Origin: Lysobacter sp. Root690 | GTDB lineage: Bacteria; Pseudomonadota; Gammaproteobacteria; Xanthomonadales; Xanthomonadaceae | Reading direction: 5' to 3' | DNA: 64,000 nucleotides | Assembly: GCF_001427785.1 (NCBI RefSeq) | Contig: NZ_LMHM01000012.1 | Location: 432,445-496,444, forward strand | Shown here: positions 1 through 8,559 of the stretch, piece by piece | How positions within the stretch are numbered: position 1 is the first letter of the stretch | How the letters are laid out: every line of letters begins with the position of its first letter | Notes under the pieces: generated by a model | The model's database searches: none | What the model was told of the DNA's origin: nothing | The model's input: only the letters and a program-made list of their open reading frames with translations | Made by a program: the position numbers and the translations under genes

Positions 1-319
1 CTGTCCCGGTGGCGCACGGCGCACATCCATGTGCGCCGCCCTTCGGGTGTGCTGTTGCTAACGCGAGTTACAAGCCTCGCAGCGCTGGCAGTGATATCTG
101 AAATGAGGCGAAAGCCGCATGGCCTACCTGTAGGAGCGGCGCAAGCCGCGCCCGCGTCACAACGACAACCGCGAAACTACACCGCGCCCGCATCGCTACG
201 ACCGCAGGCCTCCCCTCCAAAAACGGCCACGCCGCAACCACAACGCCCCCCAACGTATCCATGCGCTGTAACCCCTCGCTACCCACGCGAGAACCCGACA
301 GCGGACGATGGAGATCGGC
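1..319. other. Left-edge stretch without a convincing gene
   Basis: No open frame here has a credible start, ribosome-binding site or recognisable protein. It holds the REP-like hairpin at 129-153 and the 5' region of the serine hydrolase gene starting at 320. A gene crossing the left edge cannot be excluded. Confidence 0.5.
129..153. repeat. REP-like palindromic element
   Basis: The sequence TGTAGGAGCGGCGCAAGCCG and following bases contains the hairpin GCGGC-GCAA-GCCGC. From memory, elements of this GTAGGAGCGGCG type are abundant intergenic repeats in Xanthomonadaceae and pseudomonads. Only one copy is seen in this window. Confidence 0.55.
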
Positions 320-1921
320 ATGCATACACAAATGACCCAAGCCCCCGGCATGGCCGCGTTGCGATGCGGTCTCGGCGGCATCGCGCTGGCGTTCATCGCC
401 TCCAGCGCCGCCGCGCAACCGCCGCGCGCCGACACCGACGCGCTGGCCACGCAACACGTACGCAAGGCAAGCGACGAAATCCGCCAGGCGCTCGCTGAAA
501 TGCACCGGATCCCCGGCGCATTTCCCGCGGTGTCGGCGGTGGTCGTGCAGGGCGATGCCACGCCGCTGCTGTTCGTGCAGGGAACCGCGCGCGTGGGCCA
601 TTCGGGTAGCGTCGATCACAGGTCGCTGTTCTACATCGCCTCGCAGACCAAGTCCTTCCTCGCGCTGCTTGCGGCGCGTCTGGACGAAACCGGCGTGCTG
701 CCGCTCGATACCACGCTCGCGCAGATCTGGCCGCAGCTGAAACTGCCGGCGCCGGCCGACCCGGCCAGGATCATGATGGCCGACCTGTTGTCGCACCAAG
801 AAAATCTCAAGACCGACACCTTGAACTTCTTGACCGCCTACGTTCGCGAGGTGCCCGCGGCCGACTACCCCGAGATGCTCGCGCGTTACACGCAAGCGCG
901 CAGCGAAGGCTTCCGTTACGCCAACCTCGGCGATCTGATCTACGGCGCCGCGCTGGAAACGCGCACCGGCCGGCCGTGGCAGGCGTGGCTGAAACACGAA
1001 GTGCTGAGCCCCTTGCGGCTCGATCACGTCTACAGCCAAAGCTCGCGCGCGCCCGCGCGCCGGCTGACATGGAACCATCGCTGGGACGGTCAGGCCTGGA
1101 TCGCCTATCCGCCCAAACCCGATGCACTCATGCATGCAGCCGGCGGTCTGCTGGCGTCGTCGGACGACATGGCCGCGTGGATGCGGGCCAACCTGCGCCG
1201 GCATTCGCCGACCGGCGCGCCGTCGGCCGCAAGTTTCGCGATCGCACAAGGTCCGCGCGCGAAGGCCGAGTTGTCCGATGGCGAGTTCGTCTGCGATGGC
1301 TACAGCCTCGGTTGGTACTCATGCGCATATAAGAACCAGCAAGTGTTGATGCATCCGGGCGGATACGTCGGCGTGGTGTCGGTCACGCTGTTGTTGCCGA
1401 CGATGGACACCGGTTTATCGCTGGTGGTCAACAGCGACAGTGCGATGGAAGGCGTGCAGCTGGAACTGATGAAAGTGTTTATCGGCCTGGCGACGGAGCA
1501 GGGCGGCGAGCGCGAGCGCCTGCGCGCGCTGATCGATGGCTATCCCGAGCGTCTGGCCCGTACCGTCGGCAAGCGTCGCGATGCGGTGCAGAAGGTCCGC
1601 GCCGACAGCGCATGGAACGGCTGGGCATGGTCGCCGTCGCGCGCGCAAACCCGGCGATACTTGGGCAGCTTCCAAAGCGAACGGCTCGGACGTCTCGAAG
1701 TCGTGCAAGGTCGCAACGGACTGCAGGCGCAACTGGGCGCTATGCAACTGAGCTTGCTACCGGCCAGCCCGGATCTGTTCGGCGCCAGCAAATCAGTACT
1801 GGATGCGCCGGAGCCGTTTCGCTATGACGAGGCCGCCGATTCGCTGCGCTGGAACGACGACACCTTCGTGCGCCTGCCGTCGCCGAACGCCTGCGCCGAT
1901 ACGCATTGCGGCAAGCGCTGA
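320..1921 (+). CDS. Serine hydrolase, class C beta-lactamase / penicillin-binding-like
   Basis: This 533-residue protein carries the three motifs of the beta-lactamase/PBP-like serine hydrolase family: S108-Q-T-K111 (nucleophile and base), Y200-A-N202 and H345-P-G-G. An Ala-rich signal peptide ends near residue 32 (AAA-QPP), so it probably acts in the periplasm or outside the cell on peptidic or ester substrates. A poorly conserved C-terminal domain follows from about residue 400. The start at 320 is preferred because GGAG lies six bases upstream; an in-frame ATG at 308 is possible. Whether it is a true beta-lactamase, a D-aminopeptidase or an esterase cannot be told. A second member lies at 8560-10230. 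Confidence 0.85.
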   Translation: MHTQMTQAPGMAALRCGLGGIALAFIASSAAAQPPRADTDALATQHVRKASDEIRQALAEMHRIPGAFPAVSAVVVQGDATPLLFVQGTARVGHSGSVDHRSLFYIASQTKSFLALLAARLDETGVLPLDTTLAQIWPQLKLPAPADPARIMMADLLSHQENLKTDTLNFLTAYVREVPAADYPEMLARYTQARSEGFRYANLGDLIYGAALETRTGRPWQAWLKHEVLSPLRLDHVYSQSSRAPARRLTWNHRWDGQAWIAYPPKPDALMHAAGGLLASSDDMAAWMRANLRRHSPTGAPSAASFAIAQGPRAKAELSDGEFVCDGYSLGWYSCAYKNQQVLMHPGGYVGVVSVTLLLPTMDTGLSLVVNSDSAMEGVQLELMKVFIGLATEQGGERERLRALIDGYPERLARTVGKRRDAVQKVRADSAWNGWAWSPSRAQTRRYLGSFQSERLGRLEVVQGRNGLQAQLGAMQLSLLPASPDLFGASKSVLDAPEPFRYDEAADSLRWNDDTFVRLPSPNACADTHCGKR

Positions 1922-1939
1922 GCGCGCGTCCGCACCGCG

Positions 1940-3262
1940 CTACGGTGCCGCCGCGGATCCGCCGACGATGAAGTCGCGCATCAGCGAGAAATAGTTTTCC
2001 GGCTGGCGGGTGGAGACGCGCTCGCCGTTCGCGCGCGTTTCGAATTCGTACATGCCGTGATCGGCGTCGGCGAATACGACCCAGCGGATCGGCCGGCCGG
2101 CCTGCTTCAAGGTCGCCAGGCGGCGCAGGGTTTCCGTCGGGGGCGCATCGCGATCCTGGCCGCCCAGCAGCCACAACTGCGGCACTTGCAGATTGGTCAG
2201 CACCGGCATCGGGTCGTAGCGCACCGGGATGCCTTCGACCATGCCGGGTGCGTCCTTGCGCAATACCTGTTCCGATGCACCCAGCACGAAGCCGCTGTAG
2301 TTGCCGCGTATCGATGGGAACCACGGCTGCTTGCCGTATTTGCGCTTCACCTCGTCGAGCCGTTCAAAGCCTTCGCGAAAATCGCTTTCGACCACCATCG
2401 CGGTCGCGTCCGCCACTTCCATCGCCGGGGCCACGGCGTCGGCGCCGAAACCCGCGCGCTTGAGGTCGAATTCGATCGCCTCGCGATCTTCCTCGAACGG
2501 CGAGACCGCCAGGCCGAAGCTGACTATGACGAAATCCACCGGCTCGATGCGCGCGGCCAAGGGCGCGACCCAGCCGCCCTGGCTGCCGCCCTGATAGCCG
2601 ATGCGGCCCGCGCGGCCCGCGGCGAGACGACGCGCTTCGCGCGCGGCCTGCACGGCGTCGACCGCCAGCAGCAAGTAGTCCTGGGTGTAGCGCCCGGCCG
2701 ACACGCCGGTGCCGCGTTTGTCGTAGGCGAACACGCCGATGCCGGCGCTGGCGAATTGGCGTTGCAGTGAGTAATCCTCCAGCGCCGAGCTGTGTTCGGC
2801 GCCGTGGATCAACACCACGATCGGCACCCGCGCGTCGCCGGGCGGCAGGGTCAGGCGCCCTGCGAGTTCGACGCCGTTGCTGCGGAATCGGGTGTCCACT
2901 TGAATCAGCGCTTCGCGTCGGCCGGCGACATTGTCGAAGCGGATGCCGCGCTTTCCGCAGTCGGCGATGACGACCACGTGGCCGTCGGATCGATCGGTCC
3001 AACCGTAGCGGCTGGTCCAGCGGCCTTCGCCGGTGGCGGTGAGGGCGCCGGTGCGTCCGTCGGTATGTCGCCAGCGCAGTTGACCCGGCTCGCCCGGACC
3101 GATGTCGAGCGCGCTGCCGTCGGCCATGCGATAGCTGCCGATTTCGCAGCGCGGCGTCGGGGCCGAGTTCGCCGCCGAGGCTTGCGCGGCGCTCATGATC
3201 GGCAAGGTGGCGCCCGCCCAGCTCAGCAGCAGGGCGATTTGTGCATGTCGCAGCAGCATCAT
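1940..3262 (-). CDS. Secreted alpha/beta-hydrolase (dienelactone hydrolase/peptidase type)
   Basis: This is a 440-residue protein with a signal peptide over about residues 1-33, a beta-rich N-terminal region (about 38-120), and an alpha/beta-hydrolase domain from about residue 125. The nucleophile elbow is G-G-S227-Q-G, the oxyanion segment is H153-G154, and the catalytic acid and histidine probably lie in GGQDRDAP and DADHGMYEF. The GGAGAA ribosome-binding site supports the start at 3262. It is transcribed divergently from a MarR regulator, with 115 bases between them, so regulation by that protein is likely. The substrate is unknown; esterase or peptidase is the best guess. Confidence 0.82.
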   Translation of the reverse strand: MMLLRHAQIALLLSWAGATLPIMSAAQASAANSAPTPRCEIGSYRMADGSALDIGPGEPGQLRWRHTDGRTGALTATGEGRWTSRYGWTDRSDGHVVVIADCGKRGIRFDNVAGRREALIQVDTRFRSNGVELAGRLTLPPGDARVPIVVLIHGAEHSSALEDYSLQRQFASAGIGVFAYDKRGTGVSAGRYTQDYLLLAVDAVQAAREARRLAAGRAGRIGYQGGSQGGWVAPLAARIEPVDFVIVSFGLAVSPFEEDREAIEFDLKRAGFGADAVAPAMEVADATAMVVESDFREGFERLDEVKRKYGKQPWFPSIRGNYSGFVLGASEQVLRKDAPGMVEGIPVRYDPMPVLTNLQVPQLWLLGGQDRDAPPTETLRRLATLKQAGRPIRWVVFADADHGMYEFETRANGERVSTRQPENYFSLMRDFIVGGSAAAP

Positions 3263-3292
3263 GGCGACGTTCTCCGGTCGGATACGTTCCGA

Positions 3293-3333
3293 TTTACGTA
3301 AACGTTGACATATATCTTCGACGCCGGCAATAT
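3293..3333 (+). promoter_or_regulatory. marR promoter with adjacent palindrome
   Basis: TTGACA (3305-3310) and CAATAT (3328-3333) are separated by 17 bases and sit about 45 bases upstream of the MarR start. The perfect 10-base palindrome TTTACGTAAA (3293-3302) abuts the -35 box. MarR proteins usually bind such palindromes, so this is a candidate operator for both divergent genes. Confidence 0.5.
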
Positions 3334-3377
3334 GGTTTCGTCGCAGGATCGGCTACATCCGTGCAAGGGCCAGGCGC

Positions 3378-3869
3378 ATGAACGACTTCATCCACCAGCA
3401 GGGCCCCGCGTTCCTGGCCCATTTGTTGCGGCGGTTGGCCGACGAACTGGTGCAGGGGGCGAAGGACTGGTATCCCAGCGTCGGCGTCGATGCGCCGCCG
3501 CGCACGATTTCGACCCTGCTCGCACTGGACGATCACGGCCCGCTCGGGGTGACCGAGCTCGCCGGCGTGCTGCGGCAATCGCATTCGCTGGTGATCGTGT
3601 GGATACGCGAGCTCACCCGCCTGTCGTTGGTGCGCTCGAAATCCGATCCGGCCGACGGACGCCGCACCGTGATCGTGCTGACGCCCAAGGGGCGCAAGCA
3701 ACTGGTCAACATCCGCGCGGCGCTGACGACGATGGCGAGCGCCTCGGCCGAATTGCTCGGGCCCGACAGCGAGGCCGCGTTGGCGGTGCTGTGGGCGATC
3801 GAACGCAGCCTGCGCGAGAAACCCTTTATCGAACGTCTGCGCCAGCACGCGGCGGAACGCGGCGACTGA
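3378..3869 (+). CDS. MarR-family transcriptional regulator
   Basis: A 163-residue winged-helix regulator. The DNA-binding core spans about residues 45-115, with the HTH around GVTELAGVLRQSHSLVIVWI and the wing at SDPADGRRTVIVLTPKG, which matches the MarR pattern DxRDGRxxxLxLTxxG. MarR proteins bind DNA as dimers and release it on contact with small aromatic or phenolic ligands. The gene diverges from the secreted alpha/beta-hydrolase at 1940-3262 and is the obvious candidate to control it. Its ligand is unknown. Confidence 0.85.
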   Translation: MNDFIHQQGPAFLAHLLRRLADELVQGAKDWYPSVGVDAPPRTISTLLALDDHGPLGVTELAGVLRQSHSLVIVWIRELTRLSLVRSKSDPADGRRTVIVLTPKGRKQLVNIRAALTTMASASAELLGPDSEAALAVLWAIERSLREKPFIERLRQHAAERGD

Positions 3870-3892
3870 CTGCGGCCGCCATCGTCGGCGCG

Positions 3893-4303
3893 CTAGGCGT
3901 GCTCGATGCCGCGGCCGATCCGCAGCACATGCCCGTCGGGATGGCGCACATGCATCTCGCGCACGCCCCAGGGCATGTCGGTCGGCGCCCAGGTGATTTC
4001 AATGCCCTGTTCAAGGCAACGTTGGTGGACGGCATCGACGTCGTCGACCCACACCGAGATCCACACGCCGGTTTCCGCCGCCTCGTCCGAGCCCGGGCCG
4101 AAGGTCGGCCGGTCTTCGTTTCCGCCGCGACCGCCTTGCCCATTGAGGCACAGGAAGATTTCGCATTCGCCCGAGCCGACACTGCCGAAGGTCGGCGGCG
4201 TGCCCCAGTCCCAGCATTTCTTCCAGCCGAGTTTTTCGAACCACGCGAAACTGCGCTGCATGTCCGAGACGTTCAGGATGGGCGTCATCGCTTTCGCGTA
4301 CAT
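3893..4303 (-). CDS. VOC-family protein (glyoxalase/bleomycin resistance-like)
   Basis: This 136-residue single-domain vicinal oxygen chelate protein shows the two-module pattern: ILNVSDMQRSFAWFEKLGW at the N-terminus and VWVDDVDAVHQRCLEQG followed by VREMHVRHPDGHVLRI in the second half. A longer upstream frame exists, but the start at 4303 is preferred because GGAGG lies just upstream and the VOC fold begins there. It is convergent with marR. The family includes antibiotic-binding and metal-dependent isomerase or dioxygenase members; nothing here fixes the substrate. Confidence 0.8.
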   Translation of the reverse strand: MYAKAMTPILNVSDMQRSFAWFEKLGWKKCWDWGTPPTFGSVGSGECEIFLCLNGQGGRGGNEDRPTFGPGSDEAAETGVWISVWVDDVDAVHQRCLEQGIEITWAPTDMPWGVREMHVRHPDGHVLRIGRGIEHA

Positions 4304-4462
4304 CGTCGGCCTCCGGTTCGATGGGTAGTGGCTGAATTCGAGCCAGCCGCGAAGCGGCCGGGGTCGGGACGGATTGTTAGGCGCCGCTGAAACTTCTCTC
4401 ACCGGATGATAACGCCGCGGCGCTTATGCATGAGCTTGATCATCCTGGAGAGGATCACCGTC

Positions 4463-4855
4463 ATGAATCTGAGCAAGCAGCAAGGCGAGATCGAACGGCT
4501 TGAGAACGAATTCTGGAAATCGATCATGGACGGCGCCCCCGAGGTCGCCACCGCGATGCTGACCGAGCCGGCCGTCATGGTGAGCGGGCATGGCGCCAAC
4601 AAGTTCGACCATGCGGCCTACACCCGGATGGCGAAGGACGGCAGGTACAAACTGACCGCCTACGAGATATCCGGGATGGACGTGGTGTTTCCGCGCGACG
4701 ATGTGGCGGTCGCCAGTTACCACGTCAATCAGAAGTTCGAGCAGAACGGAAAACCCATTGAGATGGAGGTGTACGACACCTCGACCTGGGTCAAGCTGGA
4801 CGATCGATGGCGCTGCGTGATGCACACCGAAAGCGCGGCTGCGCCGGGTCATTGA
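4463..4855 (+). CDS. NTF2-like (DUF4440/SnoaL-type) protein
   Basis: This 130-residue cytoplasmic protein has the cone-shaped NTF2-like fold pattern. The N-terminal helix contains QQGEIERLENEFWKSIMDG, followed by APEVATAMLTEPAVMV and a C-terminal strand set ending in TWVKLDDRWRCVMH. This matches DUF4440-type proteins, which are often small ligand-binding or isomerase-like domains. The start at 4463 is chosen because GGAGAGGA lies upstream. It is divergent from the VOC gene. The function is unknown. Confidence 0.75.
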   Translation: MNLSKQQGEIERLENEFWKSIMDGAPEVATAMLTEPAVMVSGHGANKFDHAAYTRMAKDGRYKLTAYEISGMDVVFPRDDVAVASYHVNQKFEQNGKPIEMEVYDTSTWVKLDDRWRCVMHTESAAAPGH

Positions 4856-4949
4856 TATCGGTCGAGATGGGGGCCGACACCGCGCTTGCGAACGTAGTGA
4901 TCGAAACGATGCAGGCATGCGGTGCGGCCAGGCGTTCAGCGGCCGCCGT

Positions 4950-5381
4950 TCATGGTGGTGGCGATGGCTTCCGCCGTCCGTTCTCGTCGATCACCACTTC
5001 GCCGTCTTCCTTAGCGAACGCTGCGCTGATCGGCGGCAGGATATCCAGCACCCGCTCCGACGGCCGGCACAGCCGCACGCCGAGCTGGGTCTGCACGAAC
5101 GGGCGGTTGATCAGCACGGGCGTGCGCAGCATCGCATCCAGCAAGGCGCCATCACCGAGTTGCGGATCGTCCAGGCCCAGTTCGAGATACGGCGTTCCGC
5201 TTTGGCGCATCGCATCGCGAACGCTCAAGCCGGCGGCGGCGATCAATTCGATCAGGCGCTCGCGGCTGGGCGGATGCTGCAGGTACTCGATGACCCGCGG
5301 TTCGATGCCGGCGTGACGGATCAGTGCCAGCGTATTGCGCGAGGTCGCGCAAAGCGGGTTGTGATAGATGACGGCGTGCAT
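4950..5381 (-). CDS. arsC: Arsenate reductase, glutaredoxin-dependent ArsC
   Basis: This 143-residue protein closely follows the E. coli plasmid-type ArsC pattern. The N-terminal HNPLCATSRNTLALI contains the catalytic cysteine; later come the segments RQSGTPYLELGL and LINRPFVQTQLGVRLCRPSE, which hold the conserved arginines, and the tail KEDGEVVIDENG. It reduces arsenate to arsenite using glutathione and glutaredoxin in the cytoplasm. The start at 5381 matches the family; the in-frame codons upstream lie over the end of arsH. It follows arsH by 23 bases on the same strand, so the two are probably one transcript. Confidence 0.92.
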   Translation of the reverse strand: MHAVIYHNPLCATSRNTLALIRHAGIEPRVIEYLQHPPSRERLIELIAAAGLSVRDAMRQSGTPYLELGLDDPQLGDGALLDAMLRTPVLINRPFVQTQLGVRLCRPSERVLDILPPISAAFAKEDGEVVIDENGRRKPSPPP

Positions 5382-5404
5382 GGCGGCCTCGGGAACGCGT
5401 GGTT

Positions 5405-6223
5405 TCAGGAGCAGGCGACCCCGCAACACGGCGCGGGCGTTGCAACGGCTATCGGCGCGGCGGCGGTTTCGGCGCTGGGCTTCACGGCGCTCTCGACGGC
5501 AGTCGCGATAGCCGCGGACGCCACCGCGAGCCGCTGCGAGGCCAGATCGCCCTTGCGTTCGCTGTAGCGACTGGTGAGATAGTCGCTGTGTGCGCGGGTC
5601 AGCAGGGTGAACTTGACCAGTTCTTCCATCACATCGACCACGCGGTCGTAGTACGCGGACGGTTTCATCCGGCCTTGTTCGTCGAACTCCTGCCAGGCCT
5701 TGGCCACCGACGACTGATTCGGGATCGTGATCATGCGCATCCAGCGGCCGAGCAGGCGCAGGGCGTTGACCACGTTGAACGACTGCGAGCCGCCGCAGAC
5801 CTGCATCACCGCGAGGGTGCGGCCCTGGGTCGGGCGCACGCTGCCTTCTTCCAGCGGCAGCCAGTCGATCTGGTTCTTGAACACCGCGGTCACCCCGCCG
5901 TGTCGCTCAGGACTGACCCAGACCTGGCCTTCCGACCACAGCGACAGCGCGCGCAGCTCCTGCACCTTGGGATGCGTGGCGGCGACGCTGTCGAGCATCG
6001 GCAAGTCGTGCGGATCGAACACGCGGGTGTCGGCGCCGAAGTGCTGGAGCACGCGTTCGGCTTCCAGCGCCAGCTTGCGGCTGAAGGATTGCGGACGCAG
6101 CGAGCCGTACAGAATCAGGATGCGTGGCCGATGGCTCGCGGCGCCGAGCCGCGAGGGATCTGGCGTCTGCAGTGCCGCCGCGTCGATATGCGGCAGGTCG
6201 GCGAGGGATGGGGACAAGGTCAT
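5405..6223 (-). CDS. arsH: ArsH, NADPH-dependent FMN oxidoreductase of arsenic resistance
   Basis: The 272-residue protein contains the ArsH flavodoxin-like core: [20 protein letters not shown] for FMN phosphate binding, [20 protein letters not shown], and [25 protein letters not shown]. ArsH enzymes oxidise trivalent organoarsenicals or reduce quinones and metals using NADPH. The last 35 or so residues form an Ala/Pro-rich tail ending CCGVACS, a Cys cluster I do not recall from typical ArsH proteins. It heads the arsH-arsC unit, divergent from arsR with only 41 bases between them. Confidence 0.9.
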   Translation of the reverse strand: MTLSPSLADLPHIDAAALQTPDPSRLGAASHRPRILILYGSLRPQSFSRKLALEAERVLQHFGADTRVFDPHDLPMLDSVAATHPKVQELRALSLWSEGQVWVSPERHGGVTAVFKNQIDWLPLEEGSVRPTQGRTLAVMQVCGGSQSFNVVNALRLLGRWMRMITIPNQSSVAKAWQEFDEQGRMKPSAYYDRVVDVMEELVKFTLLTRAHSDYLTSRYSERKGDLASQRLAVASAAIATAVESAVKPSAETAAAPIAVATPAPCCGVACS

Positions 6224-6264
6224 TGCGGGTTGCTCGCGGCTGTCTATTCGATTATTCTAGATTA
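6224..6264. promoter_or_regulatory. arsR/arsH divergent control region
   Basis: This 41-base gap contains the only AT-rich stretch nearby (TCGATTATTCTAGATTA), ending directly at the arsR ATG. No Shine-Dalgarno sequence precedes arsR, so its message may be leaderless or nearly so. An ArsR operator overlapping both promoters is expected here by analogy with other ars systems; this is inferred, not shown. Confidence 0.45.
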
Positions 6265-6597
6265 ATGGAAATGATAGAAGCAACTCAATCCCTGGCCGCG
6301 TTGGGCCACGCTTCGCGGCTGGCGATCTTCCGCCAGTTGGTCGAGGCCGGACATGGCGGCCGCATGGCCGGCGAACTGGCGCAGGCGCTGTCGCTGCCGG
6401 GCGCGACCTTGTCCTTCCACCTGAAGGAATTGATGGCCGCCGGCCTGATCCACGGCGAAGCGCGCGGGCGTTACGTCAACTACCGCGCGGACTTCGAGGC
6501 GATGAACGGGTTGATCGCGTTCCTGACCCGCAACTGCTGCGCCGGCGACGCCGCGGCATGCGGGCCGGTGCCGCCATGCTCACCCAGCGCTTTGTAG
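6265..6597 (+). CDS. arsR: ArsR-family arsenic-responsive repressor
   Basis: This 110-residue winged-helix repressor has its HTH around AGELAQALSLPGATLSFHLK and wing at GEARGRYVNYR. It lacks the ELCVCDL arsenic site of classical ArsR. Instead it carries C91, C92, C99 and C105 at the C-terminus, resembling the Acidithiobacillus ferrooxidans-type ArsR in which adjacent C-terminal cysteines bind As(III). It is divergent from arsH-arsC and should repress both directions until arsenite binds. The start at 6265 fits the family length; upstream in-frame ATGs lie inside arsH. Confidence 0.88.
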   Translation: MEMIEATQSLAALGHASRLAIFRQLVEAGHGGRMAGELAQALSLPGATLSFHLKELMAAGLIHGEARGRYVNYRADFEAMNGLIAFLTRNCCAGDAAACGPVPPCSPSAL

Positions 6598-6620
6598 AGT
6601 GACCGACGGCATACGCCGGC

Positions 6621-6652
6621 AGGAGCTCTTCAACATGCGATCGCAGCCATGA
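6621..6652 (+). promoter_or_regulatory. Five-codon leader ORF overlapping the pgm start
   Basis: AGGAG (6621-6625) is followed at normal spacing by ATG CGA TCG CAG CCA TGA (6635-6652), encoding M-R-S-Q-P. Its TGA overlaps the pgm ATG (6649-6651) as ATGA. The pgm start has no ribosome-binding site of its own, so pgm translation may depend on re-initiation after this mini-ORF. This reading is directly visible, but its use is inferred. Confidence 0.5.
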
Positions 6653-8295
6653 GCCAGATCATCAGTCCATTGGCCGGAAAGCCGGCGCCGGCCTCGATCC
6701 TGGCCGACGTCCCGGCGTTGCTGGCCGCCTATGCCGAGCTGCGGCCCGATGCCTCGGTCGCGGCGCAGCGCGTCGCGTTCGGTACGTCCGGCCATCGCGG
6801 CAATTCGCTCGATCGCAGTTTCAATGCCTGGCATATCCTCGCGATCAGTCAGGCGATCTGCGATTACCGCAAGCGCCAGGGCATCGACGGGCCGTTGTTC
6901 ATCGGCCTGGACACGCATGCGCTGTCGCAGCCGGCGTTCGAAACCGCGCTGGAGGTGCTCGCCGCCAACGGCGTGGACACGATGATCGCCCGCGGCGGCG
7001 AATTCACGCCGACACCGGCGATATCGCACGCGATCGTGGCCCATAACCGCGGCCGCACCCGCGGCCTGGCCGACGGCATCGTCATCACTCCGTCGCACAA
7101 TCCGCCCGATAACGGCGGCTTCAAGTACAACGCGATCAACGGCGGCCCGGCCGGCACCGAGATCACCGCGTGGGTGCAAAATCGCGCGAACGAATTGATC
7201 GAGGCCGGGCTGAAAGGCGTCGAGCGTATGCCGTACGCGCAGGCGCGCGCGGCCTCATGCGTCCGCGAGCACGATTACCTCAACAACTACGTCGCCGATC
7301 TGGCGAACATCGTCGACTTCGACCTGATCCGCGGCGCCGGCGTCCACATGGGCGTCGATCCCCTGGGTGGCGCCGGTGTGCGCTATTGGTCGGCGATCGC
7401 CGAGCGTTACCGGCTCGACCTCACCGTGGTCAGCGACACGGTCGATCCGCAATTCGCGTTCATGACCGCGGACTGGGACGGCAAGATCCGCATGGACCCG
7501 TCGTCGAACTACGCGATGCAGCGGTTGATCGGATTGAAGGACCAGTACGACGTCGCCTTCGCCTGCGATCCGGATCACGACCGCCACGGCGTGGTCACCC
7601 GTAGCGGCGGGCTGATGGAGCCGAACCATTATCTGTCGGTGCTGATCGATTACCTGTTCCGGCATCGACCGCAGTGGAGCGATCAAGCCGCGGTCGGCAA
7701 GACCGTGGTGAGCACTGCGCTGATCGATCGGGTGGTCGAGCGTCTGGGCCGCAGGCTGTTCGAAGTGCCGGTGGGTTTCAAATGGTTTTCCGACGGCCTG
7801 CTCGACGGCTCGCTCGGCTTCGGTTGCGAAGAAAGCGCCGGGGCTTCGTTGCTACGGCGCGACGGCACGGCGTGGTCGACCGACAAGGACGGCCTGGTGC
7901 CGGCGTTGCTGTCGGCCGAGATTACCGCGCGCCGCGGCCGCGACCCGGGCGAGGCGTATGCGCAATTGACCGACGAACTTGGTAAGCCGTTCGCCAGCCG
8001 CGTCGACGCGGCCGCGACTCCGGCGCAGAAAGCCAGGCTGTCGAAGCTGTCGCCCGAACAATTGCGCACCGATCGTCTGGCCGGCGACGCCATCGAACAG
8101 GTGCTCAGCACGGCGCCCGGCAACGGCGAGGCGATCGGCGGGATCAAGGTCGTGGCCGCGGACGGCTGGTTCGCTGCGCGCCCGTCGGGCACCGAGGCGA
8201 TCTACAAGATCTACGCCGAAAGCTTCAAGAGCGAGGATCATCTGCGGCGGTTGTTGCAAGAGGCGCAGCAGATCGTGGATGCGGCGTTGGCGTGA
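6649..8295 (+). CDS. pgm: Phosphoglucomutase (alpha-D-glucose phosphate-specific)
   Basis: This 548-residue enzyme interconverts glucose-1-phosphate and glucose-6-phosphate in the cytoplasm, feeding UDP-glucose, glycogen and surface polysaccharide synthesis. All four signatures are present: the phosphoserine loop TPS149HNP, the Mg2+ loop D307PDHDR, the sugar-binding segment GCE392ESAG, and the phosphate-binding R509PSGTE. Length and the N-terminal FGTSGHRG segment match the E. coli Pgm type. The gene follows arsR with 51 bases between and is probably an independent unit. Its start overlaps a five-codon leader ORF. Confidence 0.95.
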   Translation: MSQIISPLAGKPAPASILADVPALLAAYAELRPDASVAAQRVAFGTSGHRGNSLDRSFNAWHILAISQAICDYRKRQGIDGPLFIGLDTHALSQPAFETALEVLAANGVDTMIARGGEFTPTPAISHAIVAHNRGRTRGLADGIVITPSHNPPDNGGFKYNAINGGPAGTEITAWVQNRANELIEAGLKGVERMPYAQARAASCVREHDYLNNYVADLANIVDFDLIRGAGVHMGVDPLGGAGVRYWSAIAERYRLDLTVVSDTVDPQFAFMTADWDGKIRMDPSSNYAMQRLIGLKDQYDVAFACDPDHDRHGVVTRSGGLMEPNHYLSVLIDYLFRHRPQWSDQAAVGKTVVSTALIDRVVERLGRRLFEVPVGFKWFSDGLLDGSLGFGCEESAGASLLRRDGTAWSTDKDGLVPALLSAEITARRGRDPGEAYAQLTDELGKPFASRVDAAATPAQKARLSKLSPEQLRTDRLAGDAIEQVLSTAPGNGEAIGGIKVVAADGWFAARPSGTEAIYKIYAESFKSEDHLRRLLQEAQQIVDAALA

Positions 8296-8559
8296 CGGTG
8301 ACGCGCGCGATTGATTGATCGCACCAGGCGCGGTTCGGATTCGATCCGACCGCGCTCAACCCGGGTCAACGCGTACATGCCGATCACCGTCGATGATCCC
8401 ATCGGCGTGGCGATCAACGCGAACAACTTGCAGCGCTCAAACGGCCGCGATCGGCTGAACACCGCATTGCGCCGATAGCGATCGCGGAACGAGCGATCGT
8501 CGATCCGAACGGCCACTGGCAACGGCCGGTCCAGCGACGCACCGGCCGATGTCGTTGCC

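Noticed and set aside
8238-8522. A 94-codon minus-strand frame after pgm
   Set aside because: It overlaps the pgm 3' end, is Arg/Ser-rich and lacks a ribosome-binding site.
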